Shown: one piece after another, positions 16,839 through 24,846 of the stretch
Numbering within the stretch: the stretch's first letter is position 1
Layout: each line of letters begins with the position of its first letter
Assembly: GCA_041441555.1 (NCBI GenBank)
Contig: JASDSW010000097.1
Coordinates: 1-40,404 of the forward strand
Length of the DNA stretch: 40,404 nt
Origin: Pseudaeromonas sp041441555
GTDB lineage: Bacteria; Pseudomonadota; Gammaproteobacteria; Enterobacterales; Aeromonadaceae
Direction of reading: 5' to 3'
Notes under the pieces: generated by a model
Database searches by the model: none
The model's input: only the letters and a program-made list of their open reading frames with translations
Told to the model about the DNA's origin: nothing
Translations under genes and position numbers: made by a program

Positions 16839-16866
16839 AAAAAAGGGCATCTAGCAGCCGGATGCC
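16839..16866 (-). terminator. Terminator between nirD and nirC
   Basis: On the minus strand GGCATC (16866-16861) and GATGCC (16851-16846) form a 6-bp stem with a 9-nt loop, followed by C and six Ts (16844-16839). It lies about 80 bp after nirD and 40 bp before nirC, so nirC probably depends on read-through or its own promoter. Confidence 0.65.
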
Positions 16867-16943
16867 GGTCGGTGCGCGAGAGATGAGTCTCTTCAAAAAC
16901 GCGTCACTGACAGGCAGAGGCTCCGGCAGCCGGGCCGCAAGCG

Positions 16944-17276
16944 TTAGAGTCTTATCTCGATCTGGCCGTCGCGGACTTGTACGGCATAGGTGCGCACCGA
17001 GAAGTCGGCGTTCTCCATGCAGTGGCCGTCGCTGAGGCGAAAATGCTGTTTTTTCAGCGGGCTGGCGATCCACAGTTCGCCACCGTGTTCGCCGATAAGG
17101 CCGCGGGAGAGCACGCTGGCCTGGGCGAACGGATCGAGATTGTCGAGGGCGTAGATCTGCGGTTCGGCCGAGGGGCGGAACAGGGCGATCTGATGGCCTT
17201 CGATCAGGGCGCAGACGCCGGTACCGGGCAGGATGGCGTCGACGGCGCAGACGTTATGCCATGGGGAGTGGCTCAT
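16944..17276 (-). CDS. nirD: Nitrite reductase (NADH) small subunit
   Basis: A 110-residue Rieske-like subunit of the cytoplasmic NADH-dependent nitrite reductase NirBD. It lacks the Cys/His pairs of true Rieske [2Fe-2S] proteins, as usual for NirD (DNLDPFAQASVLSRGLIGEH and LKKQHFRLSDGHCM are typical segments). ATG 17276 overlaps the nirB stop by 4 bp, and GGAGG within the end of nirB serves as its ribosome binding site, so translation is coupled. Confidence 0.94.
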   Translation of the reverse strand: MSHSPWHNVCAVDAILPGTGVCALIEGHQIALFRPSAEPQIYALDNLDPFAQASVLSRGLIGEHGGELWIASPLKKQHFRLSDGHCMENADFSVRTYAVQVRDGQIEIRL

Positions 17277-19831
17277 GATTTATCCTCCAACGAGACGGTG
17301 TAGACCGGGATGCGCTCGGCCGGGGTGGCGGGTCTGTGCTGGGCGCGTTCCGGCACGAACTGCACGTTCGGATCCCGCGCCGGCGAGTTGATGAAGTGGG
17401 CGAAGCGGGCATGCTGTTGCACGTTTTGTACCGTCAGTTGCCATTCACAGGCGTAGCGTTCGCGCAGCGCGGCCAGTGAGGCCTCCAGTTCGTGGCCGAT
17501 CCCCAGCTTGTCATCGAGGATGACACCTCGCAGGTAGTCGACGCCGCCTTCGAGGTTGTCGAGCCAGCTGGCGGTTCGCTGCAGCTTGTCGGCGGTGCGG
17601 ATGTAGAACATCAAGAAGCGATCGATGGTGCGGATCAGGGTTTCTTTATCCAGATCGCTGGCCAGCAGATCGGCGTGACGCGGCTTCATGCCGCCGTTGC
17701 CGCCGACATACAGGTTCCACCCCTTGTCGGTGGCGATGATGCCGACATCCTTGCCTTGCGCCTCCGCACACTCGCGGGTGCAGCCGGAGACTCCGAACTT
17801 CATCTTGTGCGGGGAGCGGATGCCCTTGTAGCGATGCTCCAGTTCGACGCCGAGGCCGACGCTGTCCTGCACGCCGAAGCGGCACCAGGTGCTGCCGACG
17901 CAGGTCTTCACCATGCGCAGCGCCTTGGCATAGGCTTGACCGGTCTCGAAGCCAGCATCGATGAGGCGGGCCCAGATGGCTGGCAGATCATCTTTGTGGG
18001 CACCGAACAGGCCGATACGCTGGGCACCGGTGATCTTGGTGTAGAGGCGATAGTCGCGGGCCACCTCGGCCACCGCCAGCAGCCCCTCGGGGGTCACCTC
18101 GCCACCGGCCATGCGCGGGATCACCGAGTAGGTGCCGTCCTTTTGCATGTTGCCGAGGAAGATGTCGTTGGTCTCCTGCAGCCCGGTCAGGGTCGGCTCC
18201 AGCACATAGTCGTTCCAACAGGAGGCTAGGATCGAGCCCACCGTCGGCTTACACACCTCGCAGCCGTAGCCGTTGCCGTGTTGGGCGATCGCCTCGTCGA
18301 AGCTCTTGATCTGGCCCACCTGGATCAGGTGGAACAGCTCCTGGCGCGAGTAGGGGAAGTGGGCGCACAGATGGTTCTTCACCTCGATACCCTGCTTGCT
18401 CAGCTCGCTGTTGAGTACCTGGGTGATGAGCGGCACACAACCCCCGCAGCCGGTGCCGGCCTTGGTCTCGCTCTTGATGGCGGCGAGCGTGTGGTGGCCT
18501 GCGGCGACGGCGGCGGCAATCTTGCCCTTGGTGACATCGAAGCAGGAGCAGATCTGCGCGCTCTCGGGCAGGGCATCCACGCCGAGCGCTGGCTTGGCCC
18601 CGACATAGGCCGGCAGGATCAGGCTGTCGGGGTGCTCGGGCAGCGGCATGGCGTTGAGGGTCATCTGCAACAGGTTGCCGTAGTCCTCGACATCGCCGAC
18701 CAGCACGGCGCCGAGCAGCAGGCTGCCATCTTCGCTGACCACGATCTTCTTGTAGATGCCGGCCTGCTCATCCTGAAACAGGTAGCTGCGGCTGCCGGGC
18801 GTGCGGCCGTGGGCATCGCCGATGGAGCCGACGGAGACGCCGAGCAGCTTGAGCTTGGCGCTCATGTCAGCCCCGGCGAACTGGCTGTCGCCACCGAGCA
18901 GGTGGTCGACGGCAACCTGCGCCATCTTGTAGCCGGGGGCCACCAGACCAAAGAAGCGACCATGCCAGGCGGCACATTCGCCGATGGCGTAGATGTGCGG
19001 ATCGGCGGTGCGGCAGTGATCGTCGATGAGGATGCCGCCGCGCTCGGCGATGGCCAGTGAGCCATAGCGGCCGAGGGTATCCTGCGGCCGGATGCCGGTG
19101 GAGAAGACCACCACATCCACCTCCAGCTCGCTGCCGTCGGCAAACTCCAGCCGATGCGCCGCCGTCTTACCCGCGTGCATGTGGATCTCTTTGGTCTGTT
19201 TGCTGGTATGCACCAGCACGCCCATGGATTCGATGGTGCGGCGCAGCATCTCGCCACCGAGGCGATCGAGCTGTTCGGCCATCAGTACAGGGGCAAATTC
19301 GACGACATGGGTCTGCAGCCCCAGCGCCTTCAGCGCGCCGGCGGCTTCCAGTCCCAGCAGGCCACCGCCGATGACGACGCCGGATTTACCCTGCTTGGCG
19401 GCAGCCCGGATCGCCTTGAGATCCTCAATCGTGCGGTAGACGAAGCATTCATGATGCTGGGAGCCGTTGATGGGCGGCACCCACGGATAGGAGCCGGTGG
19501 CGAGGATCAGGGTGTCGTAGCCGACCGTGCTGCCCTTGTTGGAGTGCACCTCTTGGGCCGCGCGATCGATCTGTTTGACCGCTTCGCCAAGGAGCACCTT
19601 GATGCCGTGACGCTCGTAGAAGCCGGGTTTAACCAGCGAGAGTTCCTCGCTGGTGTGGTGCGAGAAGTAAGAGGAGAGGTGCACGCGGTCGTAGGCCAGG
19701 CGCGGCTCGGCGCAGAAGACGGTGATTTGGTAATCGCTGCTGTCGGCGCGGTCGCACAGCTCCTCGAGGAAGCGGTGGCCAACCATGCCGTTACCGACGA
19801 CGACGATGCGGTGTTTAGTCTCGTGTCCCAT
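17273..19831 (-). CDS. nirB: Nitrite reductase (NADH) large subunit
   Basis: NirB reduces nitrite to ammonium with NADH in the cytoplasm. The 852-residue protein follows E. coli NirB (847) throughout. It has an N-terminal FAD/NAD oxidoreductase part (VVVGNGMVGHRF dinucleotide motif; a second one, VVIGGGLLGLEAAG, for NAD), a BFD-like [2Fe-2S] domain (CSCFDVTKG ... GCGGC), then the sulfite/nitrite reductase half whose Cys pairs in TCVGSTWCRFG and SGCTRECAEAQGKD bind the [4Fe-4S]-siroheme centre. The adjacent ATGs at 19834 and 19831 are both possible; AAGGA is 4 and 7 bases away, and the second is chosen. It starts 54 bp after hcr and overlaps nirD by 4 bp. Confidence 0.95.
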   Translation of the reverse strand: MGHETKHRIVVVGNGMVGHRFLEELCDRADSSDYQITVFCAEPRLAYDRVHLSSYFSHHTSEELSLVKPGFYERHGIKVLLGEAVKQIDRAAQEVHSNKGSTVGYDTLILATGSYPWVPPINGSQHHECFVYRTIEDLKAIRAAAKQGKSGVVIGGGLLGLEAAGALKALGLQTHVVEFAPVLMAEQLDRLGGEMLRRTIESMGVLVHTSKQTKEIHMHAGKTAAHRLEFADGSELEVDVVVFSTGIRPQDTLGRYGSLAIAERGGILIDDHCRTADPHIYAIGECAAWHGRFFGLVAPGYKMAQVAVDHLLGGDSQFAGADMSAKLKLLGVSVGSIGDAHGRTPGSRSYLFQDEQAGIYKKIVVSEDGSLLLGAVLVGDVEDYGNLLQMTLNAMPLPEHPDSLILPAYVGAKPALGVDALPESAQICSCFDVTKGKIAAAVAAGHHTLAAIKSETKAGTGCGGCVPLITQVLNSELSKQGIEVKNHLCAHFPYSRQELFHLIQVGQIKSFDEAIAQHGNGYGCEVCKPTVGSILASCWNDYVLEPTLTGLQETNDIFLGNMQKDGTYSVIPRMAGGEVTPEGLLAVAEVARDYRLYTKITGAQRIGLFGAHKDDLPAIWARLIDAGFETGQAYAKALRMVKTCVGSTWCRFGVQDSVGLGVELEHRYKGIRSPHKMKFGVSGCTRECAEAQGKDVGIIATDKGWNLYVGGNGGMKPRHADLLASDLDKETLIRTIDRFLMFYIRTADKLQRTASWLDNLEGGVDYLRGVILDDKLGIGHELEASLAALRERYACEWQLTVQNVQQHARFAHFINSPARDPNVQFVPERAQHRPATPAERIPVYTVSLEDKS

Positions 19832-19849
19832 CATAAAGTCCTTGTTAGG

Positions 19850-19869
19850 GCCTGCGGTACGGCGCAGGC
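19850..19869 (-). other. Hairpin in the hcr-nirB spacer
   Basis: GCCTGCG (19850-19856) and CGCAGGC (19863-19869) form a perfect 7-bp stem with a 6-nt loop just before the nirB ribosome binding site. There is no T-tract, so it is more likely an mRNA-processing or stability element than a terminator. Confidence 0.45.
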
Positions 19870-19885
19870 AAATACGCAACCGGGA

Positions 19886-21019
19886 TTAGCCGAGCGTCAG
19901 CTGCAGATCACTGGTCGGCTTGCTCGAACAGGCGAGTACATAGCCCTCGGCCACCTGCTCAGGCGTCAGTGCCAGCGTGCTGCTGCTCTCGACGCTGCCG
20001 GCTTCGACCTTGCACTTACAGCTGCCGCAGACGCCGGCGCGGCAGGCGCCGATGATCGGCAACCCTTCACGCTCCAGGGCGTCGAGCAGGGTCTCGTCGG
20101 CGGCAATGGTGCTATCGCTGCCGAAGGCGGGAACGCTCAGGGCGAACTCGGCGCTGGTGGCTTCTGAACTGGCGGCTTCTGAAATTGGAGTCGATGCCGC
20201 GGCGGTGAATCGCTCCTCATACAGGGGCACGCCGGCGTAGCGCGGGTCGGCGAGCAGGCCATGCACGGCATCGATGTAACCGGAGGGACCGCACAGATAG
20301 ATCTGATAATCGGCCAGCCCGGCGGTGAGCTCGGCCAACAGCTCCGCCTGGAGGCGGCCCGCAACCCAACGGCCAGCGGTCAGCGGCATCCCCTCGTCCG
20401 GCACGCTTTCATTCGGCACGCTTTCATTCGGCATAGCCTCCAGCAGTAGCGTCAGATGAAAGTTCTCATCCTGGGCGGCCAGCGCCAGCAGTTCGTCACG
20501 GAAGATCAGATCGCCGGCGTGGCGGGCGCTGTAGACAAAATGGATTGGCGTCTGCAGCCCCAGATCGCGCAGCGTGCGGGTGATGGCCATCATCGGTGTG
20601 ACGCCGCTACCGGCGGATAACAGCAGCAGTGCCGCGGGCAAGCGGGCCGGCAGGTGGAACTGCCCCTGGGGCGGCAAGGCAGCCAGCGTCATGCCCGGTT
20701 GCAGCGTGTCGAGCAGGTAGTTGGAGACCCGGCCACCGGCGACGCGTTTGACCGTGATGGCCAGGGCATGGGGGCGGGTCGGCGCCGAGCAGAGCGAATA
20801 GGCGCGGCTGTGCGTCTGACCGTCGATGGGCACATGGATAAGCAGGAACTGGCCCGGCAGATAGTGAAAACGACTGACCTGGGGGGCTGTCTGGAAGGTG
20901 AAGGTGGTGGCGGTGACTATGTCGCCGTCGCGGGTCTCGTCGTGACGCGCCGTGCAGATCAGCTGGCGCTCACCGTGGCTCCAGTAGGGAGCCTGCAGCA
21001 GGGAGGATAATTCGGTCAT
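19886..21019 (-). CDS. hcr: NADH oxidoreductase for hybrid cluster protein
   Basis: Hcr passes electrons from NADH to Hcp. The 377-residue protein has a flavin-binding barrel (SRAYSLCSAP is the FAD motif), an NAD domain (LLLSAGSGVTPMMAI; CGPSGYIDAV) and a C-terminal plant-type [2Fe-2S] ferredoxin domain (CRAGVCGSCKCKV plus a later Cys). It is about 55 residues longer than E. coli Hcr (322): a variable insert near PNESVPNESVPDEG comes from 15-bp tandem repeats, and the linker to the ferredoxin domain is Ala/Ser/Glu-rich (SEAASSEATSAE). ATG 21019 has AGGAA 7 bases upstream. It lies downstream of hcp with repeat copy 3 in the 241-bp spacer. Confidence 0.9.
   Translation of the reverse strand: MTELSSLLQAPYWSHGERQLICTARHDETRDGDIVTATTFTFQTAPQVSRFHYLPGQFLLIHVPIDGQTHSRAYSLCSAPTRPHALAITVKRVAGGRVSNYLLDTLQPGMTLAALPPQGQFHLPARLPAALLLLSAGSGVTPMMAITRTLRDLGLQTPIHFVYSARHAGDLIFRDELLALAAQDENFHLTLLLEAMPNESVPNESVPDEGMPLTAGRWVAGRLQAELLAELTAGLADYQIYLCGPSGYIDAVHGLLADPRYAGVPLYEERFTAAASTPISEAASSEATSAEFALSVPAFGSDSTIAADETLLDALEREGLPIIGACRAGVCGSCKCKVEAGSVESSSTLALTPEQVAEGYVLACSSKPTSDLQLTLG
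20401..20430. repeat. 15-bp tandem duplication inside hcr
   Basis: GCACGCTTTCATTCG occurs twice head to tail (20401-20415 and 20416-20430), with a third degenerate unit just before it. It encodes the repeated P-N-E-S-V of an Hcr surface loop and preserves frame. Confidence 0.85.
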
Positions 21020-21047
21020 CAATGGATTCCTGTACTTGGACATGTGG

Positions 21048-21160
21048 TGCAGTCAGCGGCGCATCCTCCTCGCCAACCCGCCGTGAACCCTTCCCTGGGG
21101 GCTCGATGGCGGCATCCTTGCCGCCAACGGTCGGCGAGGCGAAATACCCCGCTGCCTGCA
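21048..21160 (+). repeat. Intergenic palindromic repeat, copy 3 (different arms)
   Basis: A 113-bp element between hcp and hcr. Its 52-bp core (21079-21130) matches copy 2 at 49 positions. The outer arms (21048-21074 beginning TGCAGTCAGCGG, and 21133-21160 ending CGCTGCCTGCA) have a sequence unlike copies 1 and 2 but pair with each other over most of their length. The arms therefore covary, pointing to selection on structure. Confidence 0.88.
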
Positions 21161-21260
21161 CGCCTGGCGATGACTCCCCACCCGGTTTACCGTAATTCCT
21201 CGCTTGTGATGGAGAGGTTGGCTGGACCGGGGTGAACGGGACCGAGGGGGGAGAGCGGCA

Positions 21261-22922
21261 TCAGGCGGCCAGCATGTCGGCCAGATCCTTCTCGACGTTG
21301 TCGATGAGCTTCAGATCGAAGTTTTCCTGCAGGTAGGCCAGCAGGTTCGGCGTCAGGAAGCCCGGTGCCGTCGGTCCGACGCGGATGCCCTTGATCCCCA
21401 AGGAGAGCAGGGTCAGCAGGATGACAATCGCCTTCTGCTCGAACCAGGAGAGCACCAGGGAGAGCGGCAGCTCGTTGACGCCACAGCCGAATTCGTTTGC
21501 CAAGGCGATGGCCAGTTGGATCGCCGAGTAGGCGTCGTTGCACTGACCGACATCCAGGAAGCGCGGGATGCCGTTGATGTCGCCGTATTCGAAGGTGTTG
21601 AAGCGGAACTTGCCGCAGGCCAGGGTCAGGATCACGCAATCCTCCGGCACCGCCTGGGCCATGTCGGTGTAGTAGCTGCGTTCGGACTTGTCGCCGTCAC
21701 AGCCGCCGATCAGGAAGAAGTGCTTGATGTTGCCGGCTTTCACCTGCTCGATCACCGCCGGTGCCGCCGCCATCAGGGCGTTGCGGGCAAAGCCGGTGCT
21801 GGTGTAGGCCGGGATCTCGTCATAGGGGAAGCCTTCCAGCGCCTGCGCCTTGGCGATCACCTCGGAGAAGTCATCACCGATGAGGTGGGTCGCGCCCGGC
21901 CAGCCGACGATGCTGCGGGTGTAGATGCGATCCTTATACTGGCCGACATCCGGATTGATGATGCAGTTGGAGGTCATGACGATGGCGCCAGGGAAGGCGG
22001 CGAACTCCTTCTGCTGGTTCTGCCAGGCGCTGCCGTAGTTGCCGACCAGATGCGGGTACTTCTTCAGCTCGGGGTAGCCATGGGCGGGGAGCATCTCGCC
22101 GTGGGTGTAGACATTGATGCCGGTGCCCTGGGTCTGCTCGAGGATCTTCTGCAGATCGTGCAGGTCGTGGCCGGAGACCAGAATTGCCTTGCCCTTAACC
22201 GCCTTGATATTGACCTGGACCGGCTCGGGGTGGCCGAAGGTTTCGGTCTCGCCCTTGTCGAGCATCGCCATGATGGTGTAGTTCATGGTGCCGATGCGCA
22301 TCGCGCAGCCGAGCAACTCGTTCATATCGCTGGGATCCGTACCCAGCCACGCCATGATGTCGTGGAATTCGGCGCCGATGGCGTCATCCTGCTCGCCGAG
22401 CACGCGGGCGTGCTCCATGTAGGCGGCGGCCCCCTTGAGACCATACAGGCAGAGCAGGCGCAGGCCGAGAATATCGGCCCCTACCTCCGCCGCACCTCGG
22501 TTGACGGCGGCGCTCGGCGCCCAGGCCAGCAGCGCGGCCTTCTCGCTGGTCAGCTCGACGGCGGCCGGCCCGGTGGCCAGATCCGGCAGTTGACCGGCGG
22601 TGACACAGGCGGCTTCGTAGCGCTCTTTCAAGCTGGCGCGGGCTTGTTGGGCCTCGCTGATGAAGGCCAGGATGCGCTCGCTGTCGAAGTTGACGTTGGT
22701 CAGGGTGGCGAAGAAGGCCTGGCAGACATAGGCATCAATGTCGCGGTCGATGATGCCGAAGGTGCGGGCTTTGAGCGCATAGGCGCTGACACCCTGCAGC
22801 AGATAGATGAGCACATCCTGCAGATCGGAGACTTCGCTGGTCTTGCCACACATGCCCATGGCATAGCTGCAGCCGGTGGCGATCGGGGTACGGATGGTGT
22901 GTTCACATTGCACGCAAAACAT
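21261..22922 (-). CDS. hcp: Hybrid cluster protein (NO reductase / protein S-nitrosylase)
   Basis: Hcp carries a [4Fe-2O-2S] hybrid cluster and an N-terminal Fe-S cluster. It was first called hydroxylamine reductase and is now seen as a low-level NO reductase and S-nitrosylation factor. The 553-residue protein starts MFCVQCEHTI with C3, C6, C18 and C25 in the C-x2-C-x11-C-x6-C spacing of the enteric type. Later Cys/His/Glu ligands of the hybrid cluster lie in TSNCIINP, GGCDGDKSERSYY, LACGKFRFN and DVGQCNDAYSA. AGGAG lies 5 bases before ATG 22922. It is the first gene of the hcp-hcr-nir block and has a sigma-54/NorR-type control region upstream. Confidence 0.96.
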   Translation of the reverse strand: MFCVQCEHTIRTPIATGCSYAMGMCGKTSEVSDLQDVLIYLLQGVSAYALKARTFGIIDRDIDAYVCQAFFATLTNVNFDSERILAFISEAQQARASLKERYEAACVTAGQLPDLATGPAAVELTSEKAALLAWAPSAAVNRGAAEVGADILGLRLLCLYGLKGAAAYMEHARVLGEQDDAIGAEFHDIMAWLGTDPSDMNELLGCAMRIGTMNYTIMAMLDKGETETFGHPEPVQVNIKAVKGKAILVSGHDLHDLQKILEQTQGTGINVYTHGEMLPAHGYPELKKYPHLVGNYGSAWQNQQKEFAAFPGAIVMTSNCIINPDVGQYKDRIYTRSIVGWPGATHLIGDDFSEVIAKAQALEGFPYDEIPAYTSTGFARNALMAAAPAVIEQVKAGNIKHFFLIGGCDGDKSERSYYTDMAQAVPEDCVILTLACGKFRFNTFEYGDINGIPRFLDVGQCNDAYSAIQLAIALANEFGCGVNELPLSLVLSWFEQKAIVILLTLLSLGIKGIRVGPTAPGFLTPNLLAYLQENFDLKLIDNVEKDLADMLAA

Positions 22923-22983
22923 GGCGACTCCTTGCGATAAGACGATACGAGCGGGCGCTTGGCCCGATGACGGAGATCGCGGT

Positions 22984-22999
22984 TACAAGGAGCGTGCCA
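22984..22999 (-). promoter_or_regulatory. hcp: Sigma-54 promoter of hcp
   Basis: On the minus strand TGGCACG (22999-22993), CTCC, TTGTA (22988-22984) matches the -24/-12 consensus TGGCACG-N4-TTGCW at all but one base, with exact spacing. It faces hcp and lies about 60 bp before its start codon. Such promoters require an enhancer-binding activator with a GAFTGA loop. Confidence 0.85.
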
Positions 23000-23018
23000 G
23001 AATATTTTTTAGATATAA

Positions 23019-23034
23019 ATCATATGGATATGAT
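23019..23034. promoter_or_regulatory. Palindrome between hcp promoter and enhancer sites
   Basis: ATCATATGGATATGAT is a 16-bp dyad (6-bp arms, 4-bp centre) in an AT-rich stretch (about 23001-23040). It lies where a bending protein such as IHF often binds at sigma-54 promoters, but it does not match the IHF consensus. The binder is unknown. Confidence 0.4.
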
Positions 23035-23050
23035 GGGATTATGGCGTTTT

Positions 23051-23109
23051 GAGTCAAATTGACTCGTCACTTTTTGCGGTCAATTGGACTCTGTGAGTCA
23101 TTTTGACTC
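23051..23109. promoter_or_regulatory. Three NorR-type enhancer sites upstream of hcp
   Basis: Three sites fit the known NorR core GT-N7-AC: GAGTCAAATTGACTC (23051-23065), GGTCAATTGGACTC (23078-23091) and GAGTCATTTTGACTC (23095-23109). Sites 1 and 3 are perfect GAGTCA-N3-TGACTC dyads. They lie about 50-110 bp upstream of the -24 element, and three sites is also the number upstream of norV in E. coli. The third overlaps the last codons of the upstream gene. Confidence 0.8.
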
Positions 23110-23859
23110 TGGCGAGGCTTGCTGTTCGCGCAGTTCCCCGATGCGACGCCACAGGGCTTCCACCTGGGATTGGTGGGCCTGGTAGTAGGCGGGATTGAAC
23201 AGCAGGTAGTAATCCTTGTGCGCCAACGGCGGTGACAGTTTCTCGAACCGGCCCGGTTGCGCGGCGATGGCGGCATCCCCCGCCTCTTCGAGGGTGGCAT
23301 AGGCACACAGGCGTCCCTTGGCCAGCAGCTTGAGCAACTGTTCGGCACCCTTGCCGGGGTGTGCGCTGATTTGGTGCTGCTTGAGATAATCGACGATGGA
23401 CCACCCCTCGTTGTAGCCGACGGCACAGCCCTTGGGCTGCAACTGGGCACCATCCCACCGCACGTCGTTATCGAGGCGGCGGTAGAGCACATAGTTCAGC
23501 GTGGCCAACCGGCGGCTCGGATCCAGCTGGCCGTGGCGCATCGGGTAGCTGAGCTTGCTGGCGCGTTCGGCCGTCCAGGAGTAGAAGAGGGCGGCATCGA
23601 CATCGCCCAGCTCGGTGGCATGCAAGACCCGCAGTGTCGGCAAATGTTGCCAGACGAGTCGGCAGTTGGTCTGGTGAGCGGCCAGATCGACGAGGGCAAA
23701 AGCGGTGCCCTGTGGCCCGGCGCTGGGTACGCCGCGTTCGATATAGGGGGGGATGGGCTCGCTGTTGAAGCCCAGATGGATTTGACACTCCGTCGCCATG
23801 GTGACCGCGGGGCAGAGCACACCCCACACCAGCCAGCCGATCCGCATTTGGGTTCTCAT
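23098..23859 (-). CDS. Orphan periplasmic binding-protein-like protein
   Basis: A 253-residue protein with a signal peptide (MRTQMRIGWLVWGVLCPAV, cleavage probably near MATE) and the general shape of family 3 solute-binding proteins of the kind common as orphans in Vibrio, Shewanella and Aeromonas. No transporter genes adjoin. Segments such as FNSEPIPPYIER near the start and AALFYSWTAERA are typical of this loosely conserved group. GGAG lies 7 bases before ATG 23859. Its 3' end carries the third NorR-type site, and no terminator separates it from hcp, so some read-through into hcp is possible. The ligand is unknown. Confidence 0.7.
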   Translation of the reverse strand: MRTQMRIGWLVWGVLCPAVTMATECQIHLGFNSEPIPPYIERGVPSAGPQGTAFALVDLAAHQTNCRLVWQHLPTLRVLHATELGDVDAALFYSWTAERASKLSYPMRHGQLDPSRRLATLNYVLYRRLDNDVRWDGAQLQPKGCAVGYNEGWSIVDYLKQHQISAHPGKGAEQLLKLLAKGRLCAYATLEEAGDAAIAAQPGRFEKLSPPLAHKDYYLLFNPAYYQAHQSQVEALWRRIGELREQQASPESK

Positions 23860-23939
23860 GGTCAGGCTCCATCCTCTGCCTTTGGTTAGATTATAGCCAG
23901 TGTCGTGCCTTGCCAGATGCTTTGTGTGCCGCTGCTTGG

Positions 23940-24836
23940 TTACAGGGCATCGGGAGTCAGCTTCTCGCGCAAAAAATCGAGCCAGGCCCGCAAGCGCGGA
24001 TCACGCTGGGCATCGGTGTAGAAGACGGCGTGAATGGGCCGCGAGGCGCCGCTGTTGCTGCGCGCCAGCACCTCGACCAGGGCGCCGCTGGCGCGATCGG
24101 CCGCAGTCATGAAATCCGAGAGGCAGACCAGCCCTTCTCCTGCCAGCGCCAACTGGCGCAGCGTCTCGCCACTGCTGGCCTTGAGCTGGGGCGCAATGGC
24201 CAACCGATCGCCGTGTTCACCCATCAAGGGCCAGAGGTTCAGGTTGTCGCTGGTGCTAAAGCCCAACAGCTGGTGCTGGGCCAGGTCGGCCGGCAGCACC
24301 GGGGTGCCGCAACGAGCCAGATAGGCGGGGGAGGCCAGGATGCGCAGCCGCGAGCTGCCCAACGGCAGGGCGCGCAGCGAGGAGTCGGCCAGCTCGCCGA
24401 TGCGGATGGCCACATCGACCCGGCGCTCCAGCAGGTTGATGAAGCCATCGGAGCTCTCCAGCTGCAACTCAATGGCCGGATAGCGACGGCGGAATTCGCC
24501 GATGAGCGGCACCAGTTGATGCAGGATAAACGGCGTGGCGGCATCGACCCGGAGAATGCCCTGCGGTTGTTGGCGGCGGGCGAGCAGCTGGTTCTCAGCC
24601 GCGGCCATCTCGTCGAGGAGGTTGGCGGCGCGACGGTAGAACCAGTCGCCCTCGTCGGTCAGCGTGACGCGGCGGGTGGTGCGGTTGAGCAGTTGGGTGG
24701 CCAGTTTTTGCTCGAGGCGTTTGACGCCGCGGCTGACCACCGAATTGTCGATGCCGAGGTTGTCGGCGGCCTGCCGAAAGCTGCCGGCCTCGACCACGGC
24801 GACAAACAGCGCCAGTTCATCGGAATGACTCAGCAT
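23940..24836 (-). CDS. LysR-family transcriptional regulator
   Basis: A 298-residue LysR protein. The helix-turn-helix lies in residues 1-60 (LALFVAVVEAGSFRQAADNL, then SVVSRGVKRLEQKL), and the effector domain spans about 90-290 and resembles the YafC/DsdC-like single-domain repressors. It is divergent from the MFS gene at 24947 with a 110-bp spacer holding a strong dyad, so control of that exporter and of itself is the obvious reading. The inducer is unknown. Confidence 0.85.
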   Translation of the reverse strand: MLSHSDELALFVAVVEAGSFRQAADNLGIDNSVVSRGVKRLEQKLATQLLNRTTRRVTLTDEGDWFYRRAANLLDEMAAAENQLLARRQQPQGILRVDAATPFILHQLVPLIGEFRRRYPAIELQLESSDGFINLLERRVDVAIRIGELADSSLRALPLGSSRLRILASPAYLARCGTPVLPADLAQHQLLGFSTSDNLNLWPLMGEHGDRLAIAPQLKASSGETLRQLALAGEGLVCLSDFMTAADRASGALVEVLARSNSGASRPIHAVFYTDAQRDPRLRAWLDFLREKLTPDAL

Positions 24837-24846
24837 TGCTGCTCCA

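Noticed and set aside
19154..20167. Plus-strand ORF across the nirB/hcr junction
   Set aside because: It spans two well-supported minus-strand genes and their spacer, with no protein family resemblance.
21516..22940. 474-codon plus-strand ORF opposite hcp
   Set aside because: It is a shadow of hcp in GC-rich DNA, has no ribosome binding site and shows no recognisable domain.
23001..23040. IHF site at the hcp promoter
   Set aside because: The stretch is AT-rich and well placed, but no match to the IHF consensus was found on either strand.
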